Shown here one piece after another: positions 42,280 to 50,724 of a stretch of 64,000 bases of DNA. The translations under genes and the position numbers were made by a program. The DNA is taken from the NCBI RefSeq assembly GCF_014203735.1, contig NZ_JACHJQ010000005.1:780869-844868 (forward strand). Reading direction: 5' to 3'. Below the pieces are notes generated by a model. The model saw nothing but the letters and a program-made list of their open reading frames with translations. It was not told where the DNA came from and did not search any database. This DNA comes from Actinophytocola algeriensis (GTDB taxonomy: Bacteria; Actinomycetota; Actinomycetes; Mycobacteriales; Pseudonocardiaceae). How positions within the stretch are numbered: the first letter of the stretch is position 1; each line of letters starts with the position of its first letter.

Positions 42280-43769
42280 GCGGAGCTTGCGGAGCGAACC
42301 ATCAGGTACCGGGCGGAGCTCGCGGAGCGAACCACCAGGTACCGGGCGGAGCTCGCGGAGCCAATCATCAGGTACAGGGTCTGGTGATCGTGGGCGACAG
42401 CCTCCTCGACATCGACCTGGTCGGCTCGGTGCAGCGGGTGTGCCCGGACGCGCCTGCGCTGGTGGTGGACGAGGACGCGCGCAGGCCGCGCCCGGGTGGT
42501 GCCGGACTCGCGGCGTTGCTCGCGGCCCGCGCCGGTGAGCCGGTCACGCTCGTGACCGCGCTCGCCGACGACGACGAGAGCGCGGTGCTGCGCACGCAGC
42601 TCGGGCGGATACCGGTCGTCGCCGGACCGGCCAACACGCCGACGCCGGTGAAGACCAGGGTGCGGGCGGACGGGCACACGCTCGCCCGCATCGACCGCAC
42701 CCGCGCGGGGAAGCCGACGGTCACCGCCGAGATGCTCGCCGCGCTCCAGTCCGCCGACGCGGTGCTGGTGTCCGACTACGGCCGCGGCCTGACCGAGGAC
42801 CCGGCGCTGCGGGACGTGCTCACCGAGGTGGCCGCCCGCGTGCCCGTGGTGTGGGACCCCCATCCGCGGGGCGCGCCGCCGGTGCACGGCGTCACGCTCG
42901 TGACGCCGAACCTGGACGAGGCCCAGCGGATGTGCGGGCAGTCCGGGGACGGTGTGGCGGCGGCCGGGGCCGCCGCGTCGATGCTGCGGGCGCGGTGGCG
43001 GGCGGATGCCGTGGCCGTGACGCTGGGCAGCCGAGGCGCGCTGGTCGCGGACGCGGACGGGACGACGCTGGTCCCGGCGCCGCCGGTCGCCGCGGCCGAC
43101 CCTTGTGGTGCCGGTGACCGGTTCGCGGTGGCGGTGACCGCCGGGCTGATGCGGCACGACACCGTGGCCGCCGCGGTCGCGCACGCCGTGGCCGCGGCGG
43201 CCCGGTTCGTCGCCGACGGCGGTGCCGCCGACATCACCGGCGGGGCGTTCGCCACGGTACGGTCCGAAGAGGACAGTGACATCGCCGCGGCGCGCGAGCT
43301 GGTCGCGTCGGTGCGTGCCCGCGGTGGGACGGTCGTCGCCACCGGCGGCTGCTTCGACCTGCTGCACGCCGGGCACATCAGGACCCTGACCGCGGCCCGC
43401 GGCCTCGGCGACTGCCTGGTGGTGTGCATGAACTCCGACGAGTCGGTGCGTGCGCTCAAAGGACCGGACAGGCCGTTGACGGGGGAGGCCGACCGGGCGG
43501 AGGTGCTGCGCGCGCTGGGTTGCGTGGACCAGGTCGTCGTCTTCGCGGAGCACACCCCGGAGCGCGTGCTGGCCGAGCTGCGCCCGGACGTGTGGGTGAA
43601 GGGCGGCGACTACACCCCGGAGACCCTGCCGGAGACCGAGCTGGTGCGTGGCTGGGGCGGCGAGGTCGTGGTGGTGCCCTACCACGACGGCCGGTCGACC
43701 ACCCGCCTCGCCGGGCTGCTCACCACAGAGCACGTCGTCTCACTCCGCAAGCTCCGCGAAAGCGGCTGA
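42276..43769 (+). CDS. hldE: HldE-type bifunctional heptose kinase/nucleotidyltransferase, copy 1, with N-terminal peptide repeat
   Basis: A 497-residue fusion. Residues 1-35 are three 11-residue repeats (ACGANHQVPGG, ARGANHQVPGG, ARGANHQVQG) encoded by a DNA repeat. Residues about 38-340 form a PfkB-type kinase (VIVGDSLLDIDLVGSV; PRPGGAGLAALLAARAG; catalytic Asp in DPCGAGDRFAVA). Residues about 355-497 form a nucleotidyltransferase with GGCFDLLHAGHIRTLTAA (HxGH) and SDESVRALKGPDRPL. It should phosphorylate heptose 7-phosphate at C1 and add a nucleotide to heptose 1-phosphate. The kinase half differs clearly from that of copy 2, so the two may act on different sugars. GTG 42276 has GAGGAGG upstream and lies in the gmhA stop. 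Confidence 0.88.
   Translation: MSGACGANHQVPGGARGANHQVPGGARGANHQVQGLVIVGDSLLDIDLVGSVQRVCPDAPALVVDEDARRPRPGGAGLAALLAARAGEPVTLVTALADDDESAVLRTQLGRIPVVAGPANTPTPVKTRVRADGHTLARIDRTRAGKPTVTAEMLAALQSADAVLVSDYGRGLTEDPALRDVLTEVAARVPVVWDPHPRGAPPVHGVTLVTPNLDEAQRMCGQSGDGVAAAGAAASMLRARWRADAVAVTLGSRGALVADADGTTLVPAPPVAAADPCGAGDRFAVAVTAGLMRHDTVAAAVAHAVAAAARFVADGGAADITGGAFATVRSEEDSDIAAARELVASVRARGGTVVATGGCFDLLHAGHIRTLTAARGLGDCLVVCMNSDESVRALKGPDRPLTGEADRAEVLRALGCVDQVVVFAEHTPERVLAELRPDVWVKGGDYTPETLPETELVRGWGGEVVVVPYHDGRSTTRLAGLLTTEHVVSLRKLRESG
42282..42380 (+). repeat. Three tandem 33-bp coding repeats at an hldE start
   Basis: Units at 42282-42314, 42315-42347 and 42348-42380 (each GGAGCTYGCGGAGCSAAYC, then AYCAGGTACMGGGY) encode G-A-x-G-A-N-H-Q-V-x-G. 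Related sequence occurs at 27809-27841. The unit length is a multiple of three, so the frame is kept. The array is directly after the GTGAGC start. Confidence 0.85.
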
Positions 43770-43799
43770 ACTCGAGCTGAACCAGGGAGGAGAACCCCG

Positions 43800-44492
43800 A
43801 TGTCTTCTACGGCAACACAACCAGTGCTCGTGTCCGGCGGCTCGAGCGGCCTCGGCGCCGCGGTCGTCGCCGCGTTGCACGACGCGGGCAGGCCGGCCGT
43901 CGTGCTGGACAAGCAGGCACCGTCCGGACCCGCGTCGGACTTCCGGCTCGTCGACGTCTCCGACAGCGCGGCCACCGAGGAGGCCGTGCGGTCGCTCGGC
44001 GACGAGCACGGGCTGTCCGGGGTGGTCACCGCGGCCGGAATCGACAGCTGCGGACCGCTCACCGAAGTGTCCACATCGGACTGGGAACGCGTGGTGCGGG
44101 TGAACCTGATGGGCACGGCGGCCGTCGTGCGTGCCGCCGTGCCGTACCTGGAGCGCGGCGCGGGCCGCGTGGTGACCGTCGCGTCGACGCTCGGGCTGCG
44201 GCCGGCGGGCGACGCGACCGCCTACTGCGCCGCCAAGTTCGGCGTCGTCGGCTTCACCAGGGCGCTCGCGATGGAGCTGGCGGGCCGGGTCGGCGTGACG
44301 CTGCTCGTCCCCGGCGGCATGCGCACCGCGTTCTTCGACGACCGCGCGGAGCAGTACCTGCCACCGGACCGCGGCAAGCTCAACCCGCCGGAGTACGTCG
44401 CGGCGAACGTCGTGCACGCGCTGAACCAGCCCGCCGGCTGTGAGCTCCGCGAGCTGGTCGTCTGCCACGAGTCCGAACCGTCCTGGCCGTGA
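43800..44492 (+). CDS. SDR family oxidoreductase in the heptose cluster
   Basis: A 230-residue classical SDR. NAD(P) motif GGSSGLGAAVV near residue 13, AAGID near 76, Ser in VASTLG near 126, and Tyr/Lys in AYCAAKFG near 138-142. It is too short and lacks the features of HldD, the ADP-heptose 6-epimerase, which is a longer extended SDR. It may reduce or oxidise a sugar or polyol intermediate (inference). It follows hldE copy 1 after 30 bp with a GGGAGGAG site, so it is in the same operon. Confidence 0.87.
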   Translation: MSSTATQPVLVSGGSSGLGAAVVAALHDAGRPAVVLDKQAPSGPASDFRLVDVSDSAATEEAVRSLGDEHGLSGVVTAAGIDSCGPLTEVSTSDWERVVRVNLMGTAAVVRAAVPYLERGAGRVVTVASTLGLRPAGDATAYCAAKFGVVGFTRALAMELAGRVGVTLLVPGGMRTAFFDDRAEQYLPPDRGKLNPPEYVAANVVHALNQPAGCELRELVVCHESEPSWP

Positions 44493-44503
44493 GGAGGTCC
44501 GCT

Positions 44504-45868
44504 GTGCTCACCGCGAACCACGACATCTCGATCAGCGATCCCGCGACGGGTGCCCACATCGGCAGCCGCGCCTCGGCCACGCAGGCCGACATCGAGGACG
44601 CGATGACACTCGCCCGCCGCACGTTCCCGATGTGGCGGCACACCGCGGCGGCCGACCGCGGCGCCGCGCTGCGCACCGCGGCCGCCGCCCTGCGCGCCGG
44701 GACCGCCGAACTGGCCGAGATCCACGAACACGAGACCGGCCGTCCCCGTGCCGAGGCGGCGGAGTCCATCGCCGCCGGGGTGTCGACGCTCGAGCAGTAC
44801 GCCGAGCTGGGGCCCGTGCATCGCGGGAAGAGCCTGCACGGCGCCTGGTCGGCGACCGACCTGATGGTGCCGGAACCACGCGGAGTCGTGGTCGCGCTGA
44901 CGCCGTGGAACGACCCGGTCGCCGTCGCGTGTGGACTGCTCGGCGCCGCGCTGGTGACCGGGAACACCGTGGTGCACAAGCCGAGCGAGCGGTGCCCGCA
45001 CACGGGTGAGCGGCTGGGCGCCCTGCTCCGCGACGCGTTTCCCGACGGGGTCCTGCAGACGCTCCTCGGTGGCGGCGCGACCGGGGAGCGGCTCGCCGGG
45101 CACCACGACGCGGACGTGGTCGCGCACGTCGGCGGCGCCGCGACCGGCAGGCGGGTCGCCATGGCGACCGCGCGGACAGGGGCGAAGGCGTTGCTGGAGA
45201 ACGGCGGCAACGACCCGTTGCTCGTCGACGACGACGTGGATCCCGGGTGGGCGGCGGAACAGGCGGCGCTCGGGTCGTTCGCCAACGCGGGCCAGATCTG
45301 CGTGTCGGTGGAACGGATCTACGTCTGCGCACGCCGCGCGGGGGAGTTCCTCGACGCGCTCACCGACGCCGCGCGGCGGTTCGCCCTGCCGCCGCTCGTC
45401 GACACCGACCACCGCGACAAGGTGCACGAGCACGTGCGGCAGGCAATCGGCGCTGGCGCGGAAGCGCTGACCGGCGCGACGATCCCGGACGGCCCTGGCG
45501 CGCACTACCCGGCCACCGTGCTCGCCGGGTGCACCCCGCGCATGACCGTCATGGCGGAGGAGACGTTCGGCCCGGTCGCGCCGGTGATGGTCGTGCCAGA
45601 CTTCGCGACCGGGCTCACCGAGGCGGCCAGGGGACGGTACGGCCTCGCGGCCACCGTCCTCACCGCCGACCTGGCGCACGTGCACGAGGCGTACCGCACC
45701 CTGCCCGCGGGCACGGTGAAGGTGAACGCGGTGTTCGGCGGCGCGCCGGGCGGTGCCGCGCAACCGCGTGGCGTGAGCGGCACCGGGTTCGGCTACGGAC
45801 CGGAGCTGCTCGACGAGATGACCGCCACCAAGGTCGTGCACCTGACCGCGCCGGGCGGGCTCGGATGA
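44504..45868 (+). CDS. Aldehyde dehydrogenase family protein
   Basis: A 454-residue NAD(P)-dependent aldehyde dehydrogenase. PWNDPVAVACGLLGAALVTGNTVVHKPSERCP is the cofactor region, Glu in LLENGGNDPLLV near residue 235 and the catalytic Cys in ANAGQICVSVERIYV near 268. The C-terminal EETFGPVAPVMVVPDF and GVSGTGFGYGP are also typical. GTG 44504 (after GAGGAGG) is preferred over GTG 44489. Within the heptose operon it could oxidise a sugar aldehyde to an acid, an unusual step for heptose pathways (inference). ATGA overlap with the next gene. Confidence 0.9.
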   Translation: MLTANHDISISDPATGAHIGSRASATQADIEDAMTLARRTFPMWRHTAAADRGAALRTAAAALRAGTAELAEIHEHETGRPRAEAAESIAAGVSTLEQYAELGPVHRGKSLHGAWSATDLMVPEPRGVVVALTPWNDPVAVACGLLGAALVTGNTVVHKPSERCPHTGERLGALLRDAFPDGVLQTLLGGGATGERLAGHHDADVVAHVGGAATGRRVAMATARTGAKALLENGGNDPLLVDDDVDPGWAAEQAALGSFANAGQICVSVERIYVCARRAGEFLDALTDAARRFALPPLVDTDHRDKVHEHVRQAIGAGAEALTGATIPDGPGAHYPATVLAGCTPRMTVMAEETFGPVAPVMVVPDFATGLTEAARGRYGLAATVLTADLAHVHEAYRTLPAGTVKVNAVFGGAPGGAAQPRGVSGTGFGYGPELLDEMTATKVVHLTAPGGLG

Positions 45869-46950
45869 AGCACCCGGCCGTCGACCTCGGCCGCCCGCCG
45901 GACTGGCGGGCGGTCGAGCGGGTGCTCGTGGTCCGCGCCGACAACCTCGGTGACGTCGTGATGACCACGCCCGCGCTGCGCGCGTTGCGGCGGGCGGCGC
46001 CGCACGCGCGGGTGGACCTGCTCGCGTCCCCGGCCGGTGCCCAGGTGGCGCCGTTGATCCCGGCGGTCACCGAGGTGCTGACGGTGTCGGCGAGCTGGCA
46101 GCAGGCGGGCACGCCCCGAGCCGTGGGCGACCTGGCGGCGGAGGAAGCCCGGCTCGTCGAGCGGGTCCGGGCCGGGAACTACGACGTGATGCTGGTGCTC
46201 ACGTCCCACGGCCAGTCGCCGTGGCCGGCCGCCCACGTCGGCATGCTCGCCGGGATCGGGTTGCGGGCCGTGCACTCCACGGAGTTCGGCGGCGCCGTCG
46301 CGACGCACTGGGTCACGCCACCGCCGGTCGGCACCCACCAGGTGGACCGCTGCCTGCTCCTGCTCGCCGCGCTCGGCGTCCCGCCGGCCGGCCACGAGCT
46401 GGAACTCGCGATCCCGAAGGCGGACGGTGTACCCGAGGGCCCGTTCGCGGTACTCGCGCCGGGTGGTTCCTGTCCTTCGAAGCGGTACGCGCCGGAGCGG
46501 TTCGCGGTGGTGGCCCGGCGGCTCGCCGAGAGCGGTCTCGCCGTGCTCGTCACCGGCGCGCCGAAGGAGGCGCCGCTGGTCGACGAGGTCGTCGCGGGCG
46601 CGGCCCACCCGCTCGTCACACCGCTCGGCGCGGTCGCCGTGCCGGAGCTGGCGGCGGTGATCGCCGCCGCGGATGTGGTGGTGTGCAACAACTCCGGGTG
46701 CCTGCACCTCGCCGACGCGGCGCGGGTGCCGGTGGTCGTCACGTACGCGGGCACGGAGGGACGCACCGAGATGCCGCCCAGGACGACCCTCGCCGCACAG
46801 GTGCTGGGCAACGTGGTGCCGTGTGCGCCGTGCAGGCAGTTCCACTGCCCGTACCACCACGAGTGTCTCGACCTCGACCCCGAGCACGTCGCCGCGGCGG
46901 CGCTGCGCATGACCGGAGAGCGCATGACCAGGGAGGTGGCTCTGCCGTGA
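45865..46950 (+). CDS. Glycosyltransferase family 9 (heptosyltransferase-like), second of three
   Basis: A 361-residue heptosyltransferase-type protein: VERVLVVRADNLGDVVMTTPALRALRRAAPHARVDLLASP is the canonical GT9 opening, with R-x-D-x-x-G-D-V. The donor domain has FAVLAPGGSCPSKRYAPERFAVVA and VVVCNNSGCLHLADAARVPVVVTYAGTEG. The C-terminal PCAPCRQFHCPYHHECLDLDPEHV has the four-Cys pattern seen in LPS heptosyltransferases and in many actinomycete GT9 proteins. It would transfer heptose from ADP-heptose. GTGA overlap with hldE copy 2. Confidence 0.9.
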   Translation: MKHPAVDLGRPPDWRAVERVLVVRADNLGDVVMTTPALRALRRAAPHARVDLLASPAGAQVAPLIPAVTEVLTVSASWQQAGTPRAVGDLAAEEARLVERVRAGNYDVMLVLTSHGQSPWPAAHVGMLAGIGLRAVHSTEFGGAVATHWVTPPPVGTHQVDRCLLLLAALGVPPAGHELELAIPKADGVPEGPFAVLAPGGSCPSKRYAPERFAVVARRLAESGLAVLVTGAPKEAPLVDEVVAGAAHPLVTPLGAVAVPELAAVIAAADVVVCNNSGCLHLADAARVPVVVTYAGTEGRTEMPPRTTLAAQVLGNVVPCAPCRQFHCPYHHECLDLDPEHVAAAALRMTGERMTREVALP

Positions 46951-48425
46951 CCGATCTGTCTACAGTGGACTCGACGGTCGGTGGCGACCACGAGCTGCCC
47001 GAGCTGACCCCGGACGTGCCCGCGCGCCTGGCCGCGCTGCGGCCCAGGGTGCTGGTCGTCGGTGACGTGATCCTCGACGAGTGGTTGAGCGGCAACGCGG
47101 AACGGCTCTGCCGCGAGGCACCCGCGCCGGTCGTCGCGGTCGAGAGCAGGACCGTGGCACCCGGCGGGGCCGCGAACACGGCCGTGAACCTGGCCGCACT
47201 CGGCGCGGACGTGCGGCTGGTGTCCGCCGTCGGCGCGGACGACAGCGGCCGGGAACTCCTTGCCGCACTGGAGAAAGCGGGTGTCGACACGTCGGCGGTC
47301 GTGGTCGAGCCGGGCAGGCGGACCACGGCGAAGCGGCGCGTGGTGGCGGGGGAGCAGGTGCTCGTGCGGCTCGACGACGGCGACCGCGACCAGGCGCCGC
47401 TGACCGAGGTGCCCGGGCTTTCCGACGGGTGGGACGCCGTGGTCGTGTGCGACTACGGCACCGGCCTGCTGACCGGCACCGTGCTCGACGCGGTGCGACG
47501 GACCAGGCCACCGCTCGTGGTGGTGGACGCGCACGACCCGGCCCGCTGGGCGCGGCTGTGCCCCGACCTCGTCACCCCCAACGCGGGCGAGGCGGCCGCG
47601 GTGCTCGGCCGGCCGATCCCCGCGACGGACCAGCTGCGGTTCCTCGACGAGCACCGCGGCACACTGCTGACCCGCACCGGCGCGCACGCCGTCGTGGTGA
47701 CGCTGGACCGGGACGGTGCGGTGCTGCTCGACGGTGCCCGGCCCGTGCACCGGACGTGGGCGCGGCCGGTGCCGGACAACCACACGGCGGGCGCGGGCGA
47801 CACGTTCTGCGCTGCGCTGACCGTGGCCCGCTGCGGTGGGCTGCCGTCGGTGGTGGCGGTGGAGCTGGCGCAGGCCGCCGCGGACGTGGTCGTGCACCGG
47901 CCGGAGACGGCGGTGTGCACGGTCGACGACCTCGCCGGGCGGCTGGGCGGGCACGGCGCGGTCGTCGACCCCGACCGGCTCGCCGGCATCGTCGCGGAGC
48001 ACCGCGCGGCCGGGCGGCGGATCGTGTTCACCAACGGGTGCTTCGACGTGCTGCACCGCGGCCACGTCAACTACCTCAACGAGGCGAAACGGCTCGGTGA
48101 CGTACTGGTCGTGGCGATCAACTCGGACGAGGGCGTGGCCCGGCTGAAGGGGGACGGGCGGCCGGTCAACGGGGTCGCGGACCGCGCCGCCGTCCTCGCC
48201 GGGCTGTCCTGTGTGGACCATCTGACGGTGTTCGACGAGGACACCCCGTCCGCGCTGCTGTCCCGCCTGCGCCCGGACATCTACGCCAAGGGCGGCGACC
48301 ACCGCGTGGAACTGCTCAGCGAGGCGCCGGTGGTGCGGGAGTACGGCGGGGAGGTCCGCATCCTGAGCTACCTGCCGGACCGCTCGACCTCGGCGGTGAT
48401 CGAACGCATCAGAGGCGGACGCTGA
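46947..48425 (+). CDS. hldE: HldE: D-glycero-beta-D-manno-heptose-7-phosphate kinase/heptose-1-phosphate adenylyltransferase, copy 2
   Basis: A 492-residue protein with the standard HldE layout. The PfkB-type kinase (residues about 30-330) has VLVVGDVILDEWLSG, APVVAVESRTVAPGGAANTAVNLAALGADVRLVSAVG and NHTAGAGDTFCAA with the catalytic Asp. The adenylyltransferase (about 350-490) has FTNGCFDVLHRGHVNYLNEAKRLGD and NSDEGVARLKGDGRPVNG, close to E. coli HldE. This copy is the more canonical of the two. GTG 46947 overlaps the GT9 stop. The 3' end overlaps the convergent GT9 gene by 17 bp. Confidence 0.93.
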   Translation: MTDLSTVDSTVGGDHELPELTPDVPARLAALRPRVLVVGDVILDEWLSGNAERLCREAPAPVVAVESRTVAPGGAANTAVNLAALGADVRLVSAVGADDSGRELLAALEKAGVDTSAVVVEPGRRTTAKRRVVAGEQVLVRLDDGDRDQAPLTEVPGLSDGWDAVVVCDYGTGLLTGTVLDAVRRTRPPLVVVDAHDPARWARLCPDLVTPNAGEAAAVLGRPIPATDQLRFLDEHRGTLLTRTGAHAVVVTLDRDGAVLLDGARPVHRTWARPVPDNHTAGAGDTFCAALTVARCGGLPSVVAVELAQAAADVVVHRPETAVCTVDDLAGRLGGHGAVVDPDRLAGIVAEHRAAGRRIVFTNGCFDVLHRGHVNYLNEAKRLGDVLVVAINSDEGVARLKGDGRPVNGVADRAAVLAGLSCVDHLTVFDEDTPSALLSRLRPDIYAKGGDHRVELLSEAPVVREYGGEVRILSYLPDRSTSAVIERIRGGR

Positions 48426-49272
48426 GCACCCGGTGCGCCGCGGCGAGCACGTCCGCCACGGTGAGGGAACCGGTCCGCAGCACGGCATGCCGCGGCCGGT
48501 CCGCCGGCGGCCCCCACCGCCGCGGCGGCGTCGCTCCGAACAGGACGACCGAGGGGGTGCCGTAGGCGGTCGCGAGGTGTCCGGTGCCGGTGTCGTTGGT
48601 GACCACGAGTGCCGCGTCCGCGACGAGGGCCGCCAGCTCCGCCAGGTCGATCTCCCCGGCCAGCACCGAGGACTCCGGCAGCCCGGCACCCGTCGCGACG
48701 GTCACGGCGAGGTCGCGTTCGGCGGCGCTGCCGGTGATCACGACCCGGTGCGCCGCCGCCAGTTCGCGTGCCACCGCCGCGAACCCGTCCGCGTCCCACC
48801 GCCGTTGCGCGACGCTCGCACCAGGGTGCACCACCACCGCGCCCGGCGCCACGCTCGCCACGTGCGGCAGCGCGAGGTCGAGCTCGCCGGGATCGGCGGG
48901 GATGTCGTGCCAGGCGAGCAGACGGCACCAGCGGTGCACCTCGTGCTGCTCCTCCACCCACTCCGGACCCGGCACCGCGGGGAACGCCGGGTGGCGGTGG
49001 GTGATCAGCCTCGTGGGCAGGGTGGCCAGCAGGTCGGCGATGCTCTCCGGCCCGGCGCCGTGCAGGTTGACCGCGACCCCCGGATCCCGGTACCGCAGCG
49101 CACCGAGCCCCGCGGTGGGCAGCAGGGTGTCCACGCACCCGGTCAGGTCCACGAGCGGCGCCAGCCACGCGGGCGCGGCGAGGACGAGCCGGTCACTCAC
49201 GCGGCGCAGGCCACGCAAGGCGGGCACGGCGACCAGCAGGTCCCCGATCCCGAGCGCACGCAACACGAGCAT
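48409..49272 (-). CDS. Glycosyltransferase family 9 (heptosyltransferase-like), third of three
   Basis: A 287-residue, rather short GT9 protein: MLVLRALGIGDLLVAVPALRGLRRVSDRLVLAAPAWLAPLVDL has the R-A-L-x-x-G-D-x-L opening. The donor domain has VVVHPGASVAQRRWDADGFAAVARELA and LVVTNDTGTGHLATAYGTPSVVLFG. It lacks the C-terminal cysteines of the other two. ATG 49270-49272 is the only sensible start. It reads against the operon and is divergent from the next glycosyltransferase gene with a 51-bp gap, so it is separately transcribed. Confidence 0.88.
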   Translation of the reverse strand: MLVLRALGIGDLLVAVPALRGLRRVSDRLVLAAPAWLAPLVDLTGCVDTLLPTAGLGALRYRDPGVAVNLHGAGPESIADLLATLPTRLITHRHPAFPAVPGPEWVEEQHEVHRWCRLLAWHDIPADPGELDLALPHVASVAPGAVVVHPGASVAQRRWDADGFAAVARELAAAHRVVITGSAAERDLAVTVATGAGLPESSVLAGEIDLAELAALVADAALVVTNDTGTGHLATAYGTPSVVLFGATPPRRWGPPADRPRHAVLRTGSLTVADVLAAAHRVLSVRL

Positions 49273-49323
49273 GCCGGGCAGGTACCCCGTTTCGCCCGCC
49301 GTACGCGGGAAACCCGGGGAACC

Positions 49324-50289
49324 ATGAACGTGTTGCTGTGGCACGTCCACGGTTCGTGGACCGACGCCTTCGTCCGTGGCAGGCACCGCTACCTCCTGCC
49401 GACGCTGCCGGAGGGCGGCCCGTGGGGCGGCGGCCGCTGCGGCCGGGACTGGCAGGCGACCGAGGAGATCGCGCCGGAGCGGCTCGCCGACACCGACGTC
49501 GACGTGGTGGTGCTGCAGCGCACCGAGGAGCTCGAGCTGGTTCGGCGGTGGCTGGGCCGCGAGCCCGGCCGCGACGTGCCGGCCGTGTTCGTCGAGCACA
49601 ACACCCCCAAGGGCACGCCACACCCGCTGGCCGACCGCGACGACGTGCTCGTCGCGCACGTCACCCACTTCAACGAGTGGATGTGGGACAACGGCCGCGC
49701 AACCACGACGGTGGTCGAGCACGGCATCGTCGAGCCCTCCGCCCGCTACTCCGGCGAGCTGGCGCGCGCCGCGGTCGTGACCAACGAGCCGGTGCGCCGG
49801 TGGCGGGTCACCGGCACCGACCTGCTGTCCCGGTTCGCCGGGGAGGCCCCGCTCGACGTGTTCGGCATGGGCCTCGACGGCCTCGGCGACGCACTCGGCA
49901 CGGACCGGCTCACCTGCCACGGCGACCTGCCGCACGACCGCCTCCACCCCGAGCTGGCACGGCGGCGCGCCTACCTGCACGTGCCGCGCTGGACGTCGCT
50001 CGGCCTGTCGCTGATCGAGGCCATGCAGATCGGCATGCCGGTCGTGTGCCTCGCCGCCACCGAGGCGGTCGAGGCGGTGCCGCCCGGCGCGGGCGTGCTC
50101 TCCACCCGCCTGGACGTGCTCGCCACCGGGCTCCGGGAGCTGATGGCCGAACCGGAACTGGCCGTGCGGATGGGCGAGGAGGCGCGGCAGTACGCGCTGC
50201 GCCGCTTCGGGCTGGACCGCTTCCTCGCCGACTGGGACCGGGTCCTCGCCGCGGTCCGGGACCGGTCGGCGGAGGCGCTAGTCGGCTGA
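49324..50289 (+). CDS. Glycosyltransferase (GT4-like)
   Basis: A 321-residue protein, MNVLLWHVHGSWTDAFVRGRHRYLLPTLPEGG, then VVVLQRTEELELVRRWLG, VFVEHNTPKGTPHP and a C-terminal donor site SLGLSLIEAMQIGMPVVCLAATEAVEAVPPGAG with the GT4-type E-x7-E in shortened form. This resembles family-4 glycosyltransferases found beside GT9/HldE clusters in actinomycetes. ATG 49324 follows GGGGAACC. It is the last clear member of the glycan cluster. Donor and acceptor unknown. Confidence 0.82.
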   Translation: MNVLLWHVHGSWTDAFVRGRHRYLLPTLPEGGPWGGGRCGRDWQATEEIAPERLADTDVDVVVLQRTEELELVRRWLGREPGRDVPAVFVEHNTPKGTPHPLADRDDVLVAHVTHFNEWMWDNGRATTTVVEHGIVEPSARYSGELARAAVVTNEPVRRWRVTGTDLLSRFAGEAPLDVFGMGLDGLGDALGTDRLTCHGDLPHDRLHPELARRRAYLHVPRWTSLGLSLIEAMQIGMPVVCLAATEAVEAVPPGAGVLSTRLDVLATGLRELMAEPELAVRMGEEARQYALRRFGLDRFLADWDRVLAAVRDRSAEALVG

Positions 50290-50358
50290 GGGTGAGGGTT
50301 GGGGACGCTCCCACGGGGTAGTCCGGACGGTGACGGCGACGTGTTCCAGGAGAGCCAC

Positions 50359-50628
50359 ATGCAGCACAAGCACCCGGACGACCGGTTCGCGCTCAACGCC
50401 GAGGAACGGCGCCAGTTCCGTGAACTCTGGAAGGAACTGGCCGACGACGGCACGCCACGCCCGGCCGACGACACGGCGGAGGTCGACGGCGCCCGCGCGG
50501 GATGGAGCTTCGGCATCATCGTGTGCGTGGTGCTGATCTTCATCGGCCTCGCGGCGAACAGTGGTGTGATCGTGGTGCTGGCCGCGGGCGCCGCGGTCGG
50601 TGCGTACGTGGCGCAGCACCGGGACTGA
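50359..50628 (+). CDS. Small membrane protein, DUF3040-like, 89 aa
   Basis: ATG 50359 after CCAGGAGAG gives 89 residues: a hydrophilic N-terminal helix (FALNAEERRQFRELWKELADD), a short acidic linker and two hydrophobic segments (FGIIVCVVLIFIGLAA; VIVVLAAGAAVGAYVA) that form a hairpin in the membrane. The order helix-linker-hairpin is that of DUF3040-type actinobacterial proteins; their function is unknown. A weak hairpin (GGCTTTC with its complement, 50633-50653) follows the stop and may end transcription. Confidence 0.75.
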   Translation: MQHKHPDDRFALNAEERRQFRELWKELADDGTPRPADDTAEVDGARAGWSFGIIVCVVLIFIGLAANSGVIVVLAAGAAVGAYVAQHRD

Positions 50629-50724
50629 GCCCGGCTTTCCCGCGGTGAAAGCCACCGGAAAGCGGCGGGGCGATTCCGTGGCGAGTTCTGCACGGAATTC
50701 GCGCAGTGAGGGCCGCTGAACCCG

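Noticed and set aside
42282-42380. CRISPR-like array
   Set aside because: The three 33-bp units are directly adjacent with no spacers and are in frame inside hldE, so this is a coding tandem repeat.
43800-44492. SDR as the missing HldD epimerase
   Set aside because: It is a 230-residue classical SDR with an AYCAAK active site. HldD is a longer extended SDR with a different N-terminal pattern.
48433-50289. A 618-codon version of the glycosyltransferase gene
   Set aside because: The first 297 codons are antisense to the third GT9 gene; family-like sequence begins at ATG 49324.
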